A stretch of DNA of 16,471 nucleotides from JAFAVZ01 sp036009105 (GTDB lineage Bacteria; Acidobacteriota; Thermoanaerobaculia; Gp7-AA8), in contig DASYMJ010000220.1 of assembly GCA_036009105.1 (NCBI GenBank), forward strand, positions 1 through 16,471, in the 5' to 3' direction. The translations under genes and the position numbers were made by a program. The notes under the pieces are model-generated. The model saw only the letters and a list, made by a program, of their open reading frames with translations, was not told the DNA's origin and ran no database searches. Below are positions 5,929-14,644 of this stretch, one piece after another. How positions within the stretch are numbered: the stretch's first letter is position 1; each line of letters starts with the position of its first letter.

Positions 5929-7080
5929 CCTCCTCATCCACGCCGGCTGCTGCGTGTCGGTGTTGCCGTTGCGCGCGGCGTCCGCGGCCTTCTCCTCCGT
6001 CACCAGCTGCTTGCGGATGCCGCCCAGGATGCGCTGGTCGGTGGCGATGGCGAGGTCGACCAGGTGCTGGCGCTCCTTGAAGCCGGTGAAGGCGATCACG
6101 AAGCGGTCCAGGCGGAAGGCCACCGCCCGCCCCAGATACTTGTCCTCGGCCGTGAAGTTGTCTTCGCCGAGGTTGGGGATGGGGTCGAGGAGCTTGCCGT
6201 TGCGGATGTAGAGGCGGCGGTACGACTCCAGGATCTTCGCCGCGGCGGGCTTGTTCGCCGCGGGGATGATCAGGCCGTCCACCGGCTCGCCATCCACGGT
6301 GAATGAAACCTGGAACGAGCTGGCCAGGAACGGCTGGCCGAAGCCCTGCTCGGCGTCGAAGCGCTCGCTGTTCACGATGCGGTTGGTGGCCGGGAAGAAG
6401 TTGAACACCGCCGGCTTCGACGGCGCGGCGGGCATCTTCTCCGCGACGAAGGCCATCAGCCGCTTGAGCGACTCATTGCCGTCCGCCGTCCCCCCGCCCG
6501 TCACCCGCACGTAGAACGGGCCGCGCCAGAGGTGCACCGAGTGGCGGCTCTGGAACGATTCGTTGGCCAGGTCGAGGAACTGCACCTGGCCGAGCTTGCG
6601 CGTGGAGTAGGCGCCGAAGGCCTTGACGAAATCGGGGAAGCGGAAGATCTCGATGGTGGCGAAGCCGGACGGCGACGCCGTCGACTTGTACTTGCCGACG
6701 GTGAGGTCGATGGCCTCGTAGCGGGTGAAATGCTCGCCGTCGCGGTCGAGATAGCGGACCAGCCGGTTGCCGGGGACGACGATCGGGTCTTCCTCCAGTT
6801 GCCAGCCGGGCGCTTCCTGCTGGCGGGGGAGGAACTGCAGGGAGGGGGAGTCGTAGGAGGTGTAGTTCTCCTCCGGCTGCGGCGGCACGACCGCCGCGCG
6901 GGTGACCCCTTTGCGCCCGTCGCACGCGCCGCAAAGCAGCGCGAGCGCTACGAGGAGAGCGATTCCAGGAAGGCGAGCGTCACGCGCACGCCGGCGCCCG
7001 TCGCGCCCCGCGCCTCGCGCGCCGTCTCGTGTTCCGCGTACGCCGTGCCGGCGATATCCAGATGGGCCCAGGATGGACAA
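5926..7080 (-). CDS. DUF6599-like lipoprotein
   Basis: The protein has about 384 residues if TTG at 7080 is the start. A basic stretch is followed by a hydrophobic core and a probable lipobox L-L-C-G-A-C with Cys53 as the lipidation site, so the body is a membrane-anchored periplasmic protein. Signature segments such as A-T-I-E-I-F-R-F-P-D-F-V-K-A-F-G-A-Y-S and G-P-F-Y-V-R-V-T-G-G resemble DUF6599, a family of unknown function seen in Acidobacteriota; this match is from memory. No ATG lies before the signal sequence. TTG at 7080 follows a clean AAGGAG eight bases upstream but would start 133 nt inside pepA and give a long Arg-rich leader. GTG codons occur further upstream, the farthest at 7191, and a rare ATC start at 6963 would give a compact signal peptide. 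The gene ends at the heptad palindrome. Confidence 0.7.
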   Translation of the reverse strand: MSILGPSGYRRHGVRGTRDGARGAGRDGRRRARDARLPGIALLVALALLCGACDGRKGVTRAAVVPPQPEENYTSYDSPSLQFLPRQQEAPGWQLEEDPIVVPGNRLVRYLDRDGEHFTRYEAIDLTVGKYKSTASPSGFATIEIFRFPDFVKAFGAYSTRKLGQVQFLDLANESFQSRHSVHLWRGPFYVRVTGGGTADGNESLKRLMAFVAEKMPAAPSKPAVFNFFPATNRIVNSERFDAEQGFGQPFLASSFQVSFTVDGEPVDGLIIPAANKPAAAKILESYRRLYIRNGKLLDPIPNLGEDNFTAEDKYLGRAVAFRLDRFVIAFTGFKERQHLVDLAIATDQRILGGIRKQLVTEEKAADAARNGNTDTQQPAWMRR

Positions 7081-8417
7081 TTCACGAACTCCTTGAGGAA
7101 GACTGCGGCCGAGATCGCGCCGCCCCACCGCCCGCCGGAGTTCTTCATGTCCGCCCACTCGCTGCGAATGAGCTCTTTGTACTCGTCCCACTCCGGGAGG
7201 CGCCAGAGCCGCTCGCCGACGCGCTCTCCGCTTTCAATCAACTTCCGAGCCAGCTCATCATCGTTGCAGAAAAGCCCCGCCGCCTCGCTGCCCAGCGCCA
7301 CCACGCAGGCGCCGGTCAGGGTGGCGTAGTCGATGATGTGGTCCGGCTTCAGATCCGACGCGTAATGCAGCGCGTCGCAGAGGATCATCCGCCCCTCGGC
7401 GTCCGTATTGACGATCTCCACCGTCTTGCCGGACATGGTGGTGATGATGTCGCCCGGCTTGTAGGCGCCGCCGTCCGGCATGTTCTCCGTCGAGACGATG
7501 AGGCCGGTCACGCGGACGGGCAGCTCCAGCTTCGCCGCGGCCTCGATCGTGCCGAGGACCGCCGCGGCGCCGCACATGTCGAACTTCATCTCCTCCATCT
7601 TCTCCGCCGGCTTGATGGAGATGCCGCCGGAGTCGAAGGTGATGCCCTTGCCGACCAGCACGACGTGCTTCTTCGCTTTCTTCGGCGCGTACTCGAGGAC
7701 GATGAAGCGCGGCTCCTGGGCCGAGCCGCGGTTGACCGCCAGCAGGCCGCCCATCTTCAGCTTCTCGATCTCTTTTTTGTCGTGGACGGTAATCTTCACG
7801 CCGACGCTCTTGGCCACTTCGCTGGCCCGGTCGGCGATGAAGGCCGGCGTGACCAGGTTGCCCGGCCCATTGCCGAGATCCCTCACCGTCCTGATGCCCT
7901 CGGCGATGGCTTTCGCCTCGGCCTGCAGCTCTTTGAGGCGCCTTGCATCCGCCTCGGCGTGCGGGATGAGCACCGCCTCGACCGTGGGGCGGTTCTCGTC
8001 CTTCTTTTTCGTCTGGTAGAGGTCGTACTTGTAGTCGGCCGCGCCGAGGTAGTCGGCCAGGAGGCGCGTGGTGCGGCTGGCGTCGAGGGTGGGGAGGAGG
8101 TAGGGGAGGTGGACGGCGATGCGCGCGTCGCGGTTGCGCCGGGCGATCTTCGCCACCGCGTACAACGCCGCCCGCACGCCGCGGATGGTCAGCGCCTCTT
8201 CCTTGCCCAGGCCGAGGAGGGTGATCTTGCGCGGCTGGCCGGCGAGGATGGTGATCTGCTCGTCCGAGCGCCCCTCGAAGCGGGCGTCGACCGTCGCCTT
8301 CTTCGCCAGCTCAGCAATGTGCGGCGGCAGGTTGGCCTCTCGCGGCTTCTCCGCAAGGAGGAGAAAGAGGTGATCGATCCTGGGCAGCTTCGGTTCGCGG
8401 TTGATCTCGACGTTCAT
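6948..8417 (-). CDS. pepA: Leucyl aminopeptidase (peptidase family M17)
   Basis: This cytosolic two-metal exopeptidase removes N-terminal residues, preferably leucine, from peptides. The 489-residue chain has the family's two-domain layout: an N-terminal regulatory domain to about residue 165 and a C-terminal catalytic domain. The catalytic signature is complete: G-K-G-I-T-F-D-S-G-G with K257 and D262, K-F-D-M-C-G-A with D280, and N-T-D-A-E-G-R with D339, E341 and R343. W-A-D-M-K-N-S-G-G-R (421-430) and the Gly/Ala-rich tail G-T-A-Y-A are also typical. Length is normal. A small gene lies 23 nt upstream on the same strand, and the lipoprotein gene follows, apparently overlapping the 3' end. 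The ATG at 8417 is followed at once by family-like sequence. In other bacteria PepA can also bind DNA; nothing here shows that. Confidence 0.96.
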   Translation of the reverse strand: MNVEINREPKLPRIDHLFLLLAEKPREANLPPHIAELAKKATVDARFEGRSDEQITILAGQPRKITLLGLGKEEALTIRGVRAALYAVAKIARRNRDARIAVHLPYLLPTLDASRTTRLLADYLGAADYKYDLYQTKKKDENRPTVEAVLIPHAEADARRLKELQAEAKAIAEGIRTVRDLGNGPGNLVTPAFIADRASEVAKSVGVKITVHDKKEIEKLKMGGLLAVNRGSAQEPRFIVLEYAPKKAKKHVVLVGKGITFDSGGISIKPAEKMEEMKFDMCGAAAVLGTIEAAAKLELPVRVTGLIVSTENMPDGGAYKPGDIITTMSGKTVEIVNTDAEGRMILCDALHYASDLKPDHIIDYATLTGACVVALGSEAAGLFCNDDELARKLIESGERVGERLWRLPEWDEYKELIRSEWADMKNSGGRWGGAISAAVFLKEFVNCPSWAHLDIAGTAYAEHETAREARGATGAGVRVTLAFLESLSS

Positions 8418-8440
8418 GGCGGGCGCATTCTACTGCGCCT

Positions 8441-8641
8441 TCAGAGGGTGAATGGCTCGTCCTCGGGGACGTTGTGCCGACGCCAGGATGCTTCCTGCGC
8501 GAAGAGCTCCGTCCATTTCTGATATGCCTCTGGCGAGAGCGGCGCGAGCTGCCTGGCGCGCCACAGAGCGTCGCTGTCCGCCTGCGTCGTCGGGAGGTCG
8601 CGTTCAAAGTCAACGTCCAGTGCGGTCGCTTTCGAGCTCAT
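8441..8641 (-). CDS. Small conserved-looking protein, possible partner of a lost nucleotidyltransferase
   Basis: The protein has 66 residues, acidic at the start (D-V-D-F-E-R-D-L-P-T-T) with a central R-A-R-Q-L-A-P-L-S-P-E-A-Y segment and an end with E-P-F-T-L. It has no membrane segment or cysteine. From memory, short proteins with a P-T-T-x-x-D-x-x-A-L-x-R-A-R core and a P-F-x-L end are common in Acidobacteriota and Myxococcota, often next to nucleotidyltransferase genes; I cannot verify this here. A broken nucleotidyltransferase-like reading frame lies directly upstream on the same strand, which suits the idea of a former two-gene module. GAAG lies about eight bases before the ATG at 8641. 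Codon use matches real genes. It ends 23 nt before pepA. Confidence 0.6.
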   Translation of the reverse strand: MSSKATALDVDFERDLPTTQADSDALWRARQLAPLSPEAYQKWTELFAQEASWRRHNVPEDEPFTL

Positions 8642-8763
8642 CGTAAATCTTCAACAGTCCGTGTGACCCCAGGCCACTAACGCCAGCCTTCCGCCACCGC
8701 GTACCGCACCCCCTCCCTCTCGAAGAACGCGCTGAACGTCCGCAGCACCTCGTCGAACTGCAT
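8642..8763 (-). pseudogene. Frameshifted 5' stump of a nucleotidyltransferase-like gene
   Basis: The frame from the ATG at 8763 reads M-Q-F-D-E-V-L-R-T-F-S-A-F-F-E-R-E-G-V-R-Y-A-V-A and then stops at 8677-8679 after 28 residues. Continuing across frames restores familiar sequence: L-A-L-V-A-W-G-H-T in the next frame and T-R-T-V-E-D-L in the third. Put together this matches the N-terminus of minimal or AbiEii-type nucleotidyltransferases, which runs F-F-E-x-x-x-V-x-Y-A-V-x-G-G, A-x-x-x-x-G-H-x-R, T-x-D-L-D. At least two small indels and loss of everything after the D-L-D position explain what is seen. The remnant ends where the 66-residue gene begins. A purine-rich GAGGGAGA lies upstream. Confidence 0.6.
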
Positions 8764-8840
8764 CGCCCCCCGAGTCTCCCTCGGCGCTACCGCAGCGTCA
8801 ACATACAATTGGCCGGCCTCATGCACGGGATCGGAGCCGT

Positions 8841-10221
<1,381 letters not shown>

Positions 10222-10229
<8 letters not shown>

Positions 10230-10336
10230 AAATTGAAAATTGAAAATTGAAAAAAAAGTATGAAAGGGCGCGATGGGAACGTGACTGACGCCGAGCGCGA
10301 GCCGCTTTCAATTTTCAATTTTCAATTTTCAATTCG
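10222..10336. repeat. Perfect 31-bp inverted repeat made of 7-bp units, spanning a gene border
   Basis: Four tandem AATTGAA units (10224-10251) face four TTCAATT units (10307-10334). With flanking bases, 10222-10252 and 10306-10336 are perfectly complementary over 31 bp, around a 53-nt G/C-rich loop. The first unit contains the TGA stop of the sigma-54 regulator (10227-10229). The second arm is in frame with murI and is read as S-I-F-N-F-Q-F-S-I. An A-run (10252-10257) lies inside the loop, not after the stem, so this is not a standard terminator. The extreme A/T content contrasts sharply with the surrounding G/C-rich coding DNA. Confidence 0.9.
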
Positions 10337-11120
10337 GCCCACCGGCCCGATCGGCGTTTTCGACTCCGGCGTCGGCGGCCTCACCGTCTTTCGGGAGATC
10401 GCCCGCGTGCTTCCGCGGCAGCCGCTCGTCTACCTGGGGGATTGTGCGAGGGTGCCGTATGGGACCAAGTCGCCGGAGACGGTGACCAGGTATTCGCTGG
10501 AGGCGGCGAGGCATCTGCTCGCGCGCGACGTGCGCATGCTCGTGGTGGCCTGCAACACCGCCACCTCCGCCGCCCTCCCCACCCTCCAGGCCGAGCTGCG
10601 CATTCCGGTGATCGGGGTCGTCGAGCCGGGGGCGAAGGCGGCGGTGGATGGCACGAAGGGGCGCATCGGCGTCATTGCCACGGAGGGGACGGTGCGGGCG
10701 CTGGCGTATACGAAGGCCATCAAGCGGCTGAAGCCGGACGCGGAGGTGATCGAGTCGGCGGCGCCGCTTTTCGTGCCGCTGGCGGAGGAGGGGTGGGCCA
10801 ACACGCATGTCGCCCTCGAGGTGGCGGGGATCTACCTCGAGCCGCTCATCGATGCCGGCATCGACACCCTCGTCCTCGGCTGCACGCATTACCCCATCCT
10901 GCGCGGCACCATCGAGCAGGTGGTAGGCGATTCCGTGCGCATCGTCGACTCGGCGGAAACGACCGCGCTGGCCGTGCGCGAGGCGCTCGGCGAGCAGCCG
11001 CCGGAAGGGGAAGAACCGGTGCATCACTTCCTCGTGACCGACGCCGCCGAGCGCTTCCGCAGGATCGCCGGCGACTTCCTGGAGCAGGAGATCGAGAACC
11101 TGGAGCTGGTCGAGCTCTGA
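10260..11120 (+). CDS. murI: Glutamate racemase
   Basis: MurI interconverts L- and D-glutamate in the cytoplasm, supplying D-Glu for peptidoglycan. The family core begins at I-G-V-F-D-S-G-V-G-G (residues 31-40 from this start). Catalytic C98 lies in V-V-A-C-N-T-A-T and C208 in L-G-C-T-H-Y-P; D35, S36, Y67-G68 and H210 are also conserved. The chain of 286 residues carries about 25 extra N-terminal residues compared with typical MurI, nine of them encoded by the repeat arm. The start is uncertain: ATG at 10260 and GTG at 10281 both lie in the repeat loop with weak ribosome-binding sites, and no ATG, GTG or TTG occurs between the repeat and the conserved core. The next gene begins 40 nt downstream on the same strand. 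Confidence 0.93.
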   Translation: MKGRDGNVTDAEREPLSIFNFQFSIRPTGPIGVFDSGVGGLTVFREIARVLPRQPLVYLGDCARVPYGTKSPETVTRYSLEAARHLLARDVRMLVVACNTATSAALPTLQAELRIPVIGVVEPGAKAAVDGTKGRIGVIATEGTVRALAYTKAIKRLKPDAEVIESAAPLFVPLAEEGWANTHVALEVAGIYLEPLIDAGIDTLVLGCTHYPILRGTIEQVVGDSVRIVDSAETTALAVREALGEQPPEGEEPVHHFLVTDAAERFRRIAGDFLEQEIENLELVEL

Positions 11121-11130
11121 GCCTCGATTT

Positions 11131-11156
11131 TGCACCTCACGCAAAGCGGAGGTGCA
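11131..11156 (+). promoter_or_regulatory. Hairpin covering the ribosome-binding site of the alcohol dehydrogenase gene
   Basis: TGCACCTC (11131-11138) pairs perfectly with GAGGTGCA (11149-11156). Inside, CGC (11140-11142) pairs with GCG (11146-11148) around an AAA loop, leaving a single A bulge at 11139. The only good Shine-Dalgarno sequence of the next gene, GGAGG at 11148-11152, is within the 3' arm, and the ATG at 11161 follows four bases after the stem. Folded, the RNA would hide the ribosome-binding site. There is no T-run after it, so it is not a clear murI terminator. Possible roles are translational control, an RNA thermometer or a protein-binding site. Confidence 0.6.
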
Positions 11157-11160
11157 CCGA

Positions 11161-12375
11161 ATGAAAGCAGTCGTTTTCCATGGAGTCGGCGACATCCGGC
11201 TCGATGACGTGAAGGAACCGAAGCTCGAGAAGGACACGGACGCCATGGTCCGCCTCACCGCCAGCGCCATCTGCGGTACCGACCTGCACATGATCCGGGG
11301 CACGATGCCGGACATGAAGCCGGGCACGATCCTGGGGCACGAAGGGGTCGGCATCGTGGAGGAGATCGGCAAGGACGTGCGCAATCTGCGGAAGGGCGAC
11401 CGCGTGGTCATCCCCTCCACCATCGCCTGCGGCACCTGCTCCTACTGCCGGGCCGGCTACTTCTCGCAATGCGACAACGCGAACCCGAACGGCGCCGAGG
11501 CGGGGACGGCGTTCTATGGCGGGCCGGCTTCGAGCGGGCCGTTCGACGGCATGCAGGCGGAGTACGTCCGCACCCCGTACGCGCACGTCAACCTGATCAA
11601 GCTGCCCGATGAAGTGGAGGACGATCAGGCCATCCTGATGTCGGACATCTTCCCCACCGGCTACATGGCGGCGGACATCGCCGAGATCCAGGACGGCGAT
11701 ACGGTCGCGGTCTTCGGCTGCGGCCCGGTCGGCCTCTTCGCCATCGTCAGCGCCCGCCTCCTCGGCGCGGGCCGCGTGCTGGCGGTCGACCATCACCCCT
11801 CCCGCCTCGACCTCGCGCGGCAGCTCGGCGCGGAGACCATCAACTTCGACGAGGAGGATCCGCTGGAGACGATCAAGCGCCTCACGGACAAGATCGGGGT
11901 CGACCGGGCCATCGACGCGGTGGGCGTCGACGCCGAGCACGCGCACGGCGGCCCGGCGGCGAAGAAGGCGAAGAAGGAGGAGGCGGAGTTCGAGAAGGAG
12001 AAGGACGAGATCGCGCCGAAGCAGAATCCGGACGGGAATCTGTGGCAACCGGGCGATGCGCCGTCGCAGGTGCTCAACTGGGCCGTCGACGCGCTGGCCA
12101 AGGCCGGCACGCTCTCCATCATCGGCGTCTATCCGCTCACGGCGAAGACCTTCCCCATCGGCAAGGCGATGAACAAGAACCTGACCATCCAGATGGGGAA
12201 CTGCCACCACCGCAAGTACATCCCGCACCTGCTGCCGTACGTGCAGAGCGGCGTGTTCGACCCGGCCTCGCTGCTGACCCAGTCCACGGCGCTGAACGAT
12301 GTCATCGCCGCGTACGAGGCGTTCGATCAGCGGGAGGAGGGGTGGGTGAAGGTGATGCTGAAGCCGGCCGCGTGA
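11161..12375 (+). CDS. Zinc-dependent alcohol dehydrogenase, formaldehyde dehydrogenase-like
   Basis: This 404-residue medium-chain dehydrogenase oxidises an alcohol or aldehyde adduct with NAD(P)+ in the cytoplasm. Catalytic zinc ligands are C38 (I-C-G-T-D), H60-E61 (G-H-E-G) and probably D162; structural zinc is held by C90, C93, C96 and C104. The Rossmann loop G-C-G-P-V-G lies at 186-191, and D210 at the end of the second strand favours NAD+ over NADP+. Between about 258 and 303 there is a Lys/Glu-rich insert ending W-Q-P-G-D-A-P-S-Q-V, typical of the glutathione-independent formaldehyde dehydrogenase-like subgroup. The real substrate is unknown; threonine or sorbitol dehydrogenase activity is less likely. 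ATG at 11161 is chosen over an in-frame GTG at 11152 because GGAGG lies correctly upstream. A hairpin covers that site. It converges with the antiporter gene, 29 nt away. Confidence 0.92.
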   Translation: MKAVVFHGVGDIRLDDVKEPKLEKDTDAMVRLTASAICGTDLHMIRGTMPDMKPGTILGHEGVGIVEEIGKDVRNLRKGDRVVIPSTIACGTCSYCRAGYFSQCDNANPNGAEAGTAFYGGPASSGPFDGMQAEYVRTPYAHVNLIKLPDEVEDDQAILMSDIFPTGYMAADIAEIQDGDTVAVFGCGPVGLFAIVSARLLGAGRVLAVDHHPSRLDLARQLGAETINFDEEDPLETIKRLTDKIGVDRAIDAVGVDAEHAHGGPAAKKAKKEEAEFEKEKDEIAPKQNPDGNLWQPGDAPSQVLNWAVDALAKAGTLSIIGVYPLTAKTFPIGKAMNKNLTIQMGNCHHRKYIPHLLPYVQSGVFDPASLLTQSTALNDVIAAYEAFDQREEGWVKVMLKPAA

Positions 12376-12404
12376 TGGCGAGCAGCGAGCAGGAGCAGTG
12401 AGGC

Positions 12405-13970
12405 TCAGGAAGCGCGCACCAATTGCTGCAGGTCGAGCTCTTCCCAGTCCAGCTCCTGCTCGATGAGCTGGAACGCGGCGTCGCCGATGGTGCCGTCCGC
12501 GCGCAACGCGGTCAGCCGCTGCCGCTCCGCCGCCGTCGCGGTGCGGATCACTTCGGCATCGGTCTCCAGCGCGCGCCAGATGCCATCCGCACCCTCCACC
12601 GCTTCTCCATCCCGCCCCGCCTGCTCCGCCTCGGCGCGGCGGAGCAGCAGCTCGTACCGCCGCCGCACCAGCTCCGCGGTCTCCGCTCCGGGGCACTCGG
12701 CGCTCGCCGCCAGCGCGGCGCGCAGCGTCTCCACCCGGGCCAGCCGCACCTCGCGCTCCACCTCGCCGTCGTCTTGCAGGCGGAGGCGCGTCATCAGCGG
12801 CCGCAGCGTCATCCCCTGCACCACGAGCGTGCCGAGGACGACGGCGAAGGCGGTGAAGAGGATGGCGTCGCGGTAGGGGAAGGGGGCGGGAAGGGCCAGC
12901 GCGGCGGCGAGGGTCACCGTGCCGCGCATGCCGCACCAGCCGACCACCGCCGCCTCGCCGGCCGAGAGGTTGACCGAGTCATTCCGCCGCCTGCTCAGCG
13001 CGGCGGCGGCGGTGACCCAGAGGATGCGCGCGATGATCGTCGCCGCGCAGACCGCCGCCGCCACCCAGGTGTAGTTGAGCAGCGTGGCGCGGTCGAGGCG
13101 GGCCACGATCATCCGCAGCTGGAATCCGACCAGGATGAAGGCCAGCACGTTGAGCACGAAGACGGCGACTTCCCACACCGCGTAGGATGGGATGCGGATG
13201 CGCGCCGGGACGACGTTCGCCGCGCGGCGCGAGGTGGCCATGGCGAAGACGACCATGGTCAGGATGCCGGAGAGGTGCAGCCGTTCGGCGAGCATCCAGA
13301 CGGCGAACGTGCCGCAGAACTGGACGATGACCGCCGTGGCCACGTCTTCGATGCGCGAGGTGACCAGCATCATCAGGCGGGAGAGCACCAGGGCCAGGAT
13401 CACGCTGCCGCCGGTGACGAAGAGCAGCATCGGCAGCACGCGCCAGCCGGAGAGAAAGCCCGCCGCGGTGGCGCCGACGGCGATGCGGTAGACGAGCAGC
13501 GCGCTGGCATCGTTGAAGAGGCTCTCCCCTTCCAGGATGACGAGCAGCCGGTGGGGCGGCCGCAACTGCTTGAGCACCGCGGTGGCCGCCGCGGCGTCGG
13601 GCGGCGCGACGATGGCGCCGAGGGCGATGGCTGCCGCCCAGGGGATGCCGGGGACCAGCGCGTGGGCGACCAGCGCCACGATGACGATGGTGAGCGCTAC
13701 CGCGCCGAGGGCGAGGCTGGTGACCGCTCGCCAGTTCGCTCGCAGGTCGCGCGGCGAGGCGTCGAATGCGGCGTCGAGCAGGACGGGCGCCACGAAGAGG
13801 GCCAGGGCCAGCTCCGGATCGAGGACGAGCGTCGGCACGCGCGGGACGAGCGCGAGGGCGGCGCCTGCCATGGCGACCAGCGCGGGGTAGGGGGTGGCCA
13901 CCTTTCGCGCGATCGCGGCCAGGCCGGCGCCGGCCAGCAGCAGCGCGATCACGATCTCGAATACTTCCAT
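12405..13970 (-). CDS. Na+/H+ antiporter, CPA1/NhaP type
   Basis: The 521-residue inner-membrane protein has about twelve hydrophobic helices to about residue 400, then a cytoplasmic charged tail. It should exchange Na+ (or K+) for protons and so help control pH and salt. The ion-binding motif is G-E-S-L-F-N-D-A-S-A with N153 and D154; A-P-P-D-A (about 122-126) forms the other crossing helix. Conserved arginines are R315 (I-I-A-R-I) and R349 (W-C-G-M-R-G-T-V-T-L-A). The tail contains R-R-R-Y-E-L-L-L-R-R and ends in a D-G-x-I-G-D-x-x-F motif plus E-L-D-W-E-E-L-D-L, as in bacterial NhaP-like proteins. ATG at 13970 with GGAG five nt upstream starts directly before the first helix; an in-frame start at 14012 would fall against the divergent gene. 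The divergent oxidoreductase gene begins 44 nt away. Confidence 0.92.
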   Translation of the reverse strand: MEVFEIVIALLLAGAGLAAIARKVATPYPALVAMAGAALALVPRVPTLVLDPELALALFVAPVLLDAAFDASPRDLRANWRAVTSLALGAVALTIVIVALVAHALVPGIPWAAAIALGAIVAPPDAAAATAVLKQLRPPHRLLVILEGESLFNDASALLVYRIAVGATAAGFLSGWRVLPMLLFVTGGSVILALVLSRLMMLVTSRIEDVATAVIVQFCGTFAVWMLAERLHLSGILTMVVFAMATSRRAANVVPARIRIPSYAVWEVAVFVLNVLAFILVGFQLRMIVARLDRATLLNYTWVAAAVCAATIIARILWVTAAAALSRRRNDSVNLSAGEAAVVGWCGMRGTVTLAAALALPAPFPYRDAILFTAFAVVLGTLVVQGMTLRPLMTRLRLQDDGEVEREVRLARVETLRAALAASAECPGAETAELVRRRYELLLRRAEAEQAGRDGEAVEGADGIWRALETDAEVIRTATAAERQRLTALRADGTIGDAAFQLIEQELDWEELDLQQLVRAS

Positions 13971-14014
13971 CGCTCCAGTATCGCAGTAGGATCGCGCTTC
14001 GGAGGAGCACAACC

Positions 14015-14635
14015 ATGAAGATCGGGATCATCGGCGCGGGACACATCGGCGGGACGACGGCAAAGCTGTTCGTCGATGCCGGGCACGAGGTGGCCATCGC
14101 GAACTCGCGAGGGCCTGCTACTTTGACGGAGCTCGTTGCCGAGCTCGGCCCCCGCGCCCACGCCGCGGCGATCGAGGAGGCGGCGCAGTTCGGCGACCTG
14201 GTGCTGGTGGCCATCCCCTTCAAGGACTACCCGTCGCTGCCCGACCTGCGCGGCAAAATCGTCGTCGACGCGATGAACTACTACCCGAACCGCGACGGCC
14301 AATTCGAGTCCCTCGATTCCGGCGCCGCCACCTCCTCCCAACTCCTCGCCTCCCACCTCGGGGGAGCCCGCGTGGTGAAGGCCTTCAACACCATCTGGTT
14401 CGAGCACCTCAAGACGCAGGGCCGCAAGGATGCGCCGGTCGATGAGCGGCGCGTGATCTTCGTCTCCGGCGACGACGCCGAGGCGAAGCGCACCGTCTCC
14501 GAGCTCATCGAGAGCATCGGCTTCGGGCCGTATGACCTGGGATCGCTGGCGGCCAGTCAGGAGCAGCAGCCCGGGGCCGCGGTGTACAACAACGATCTGA
14601 CCGTGGCCGCGGCGCGAAAGCTCGCGCCGCGGTGA
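14015..14635 (+). CDS. NADPH-dependent F420 reductase-like oxidoreductase
   Basis: The 206-residue protein is a single Rossmann domain. It opens with M-K-I-G-I-I-G-A-G-H-I-G-G (G7-x-G9-x-x-G12), and N-S-R-G at 30-33 after the second strand would bind the 2'-phosphate of NADP(H). Later segments V-D-A-M-N-Y-Y, V-V-K-A-F-N-T-I and F-V-S-G-D-D are characteristic of the F420-dependent NADP reductase-like family (F420_oxidored fold, COG2085). Many members in bacteria without F420 are of unknown substrate, so F420 use is not assumed. It is cytosolic, with no signal peptide. GGAGGAG about eight bases upstream supports ATG 14015. It is divergent from the antiporter gene with only 44 nt between, and converges on a pseudogene nine nt downstream. 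Confidence 0.88.
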   Translation: MKIGIIGAGHIGGTTAKLFVDAGHEVAIANSRGPATLTELVAELGPRAHAAAIEEAAQFGDLVLVAIPFKDYPSLPDLRGKIVVDAMNYYPNRDGQFESLDSGAATSSQLLASHLGGARVVKAFNTIWFEHLKTQGRKDAPVDERRVIFVSGDDAEAKRTVSELIESIGFGPYDLGSLAASQEQQPGAAVYNNDLTVAAARKLAPR

Positions 14636-14644
14636 TCGGCAGGA

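Noticed and set aside
11137..12936. 599-codon minus-strand frame opposite the alcohol dehydrogenase
   Set aside because: It is a shadow of the dehydrogenase and antiporter genes in high-GC DNA; it lacks any recognisable domain.
12423..14018. Long open frame on the plus strand opposite the antiporter gene
   Set aside because: Its composition is Arg/His/Gly-rich without any domain, as expected for the antisense of a G/C-rich gene; the minus strand encodes a clear antiporter.
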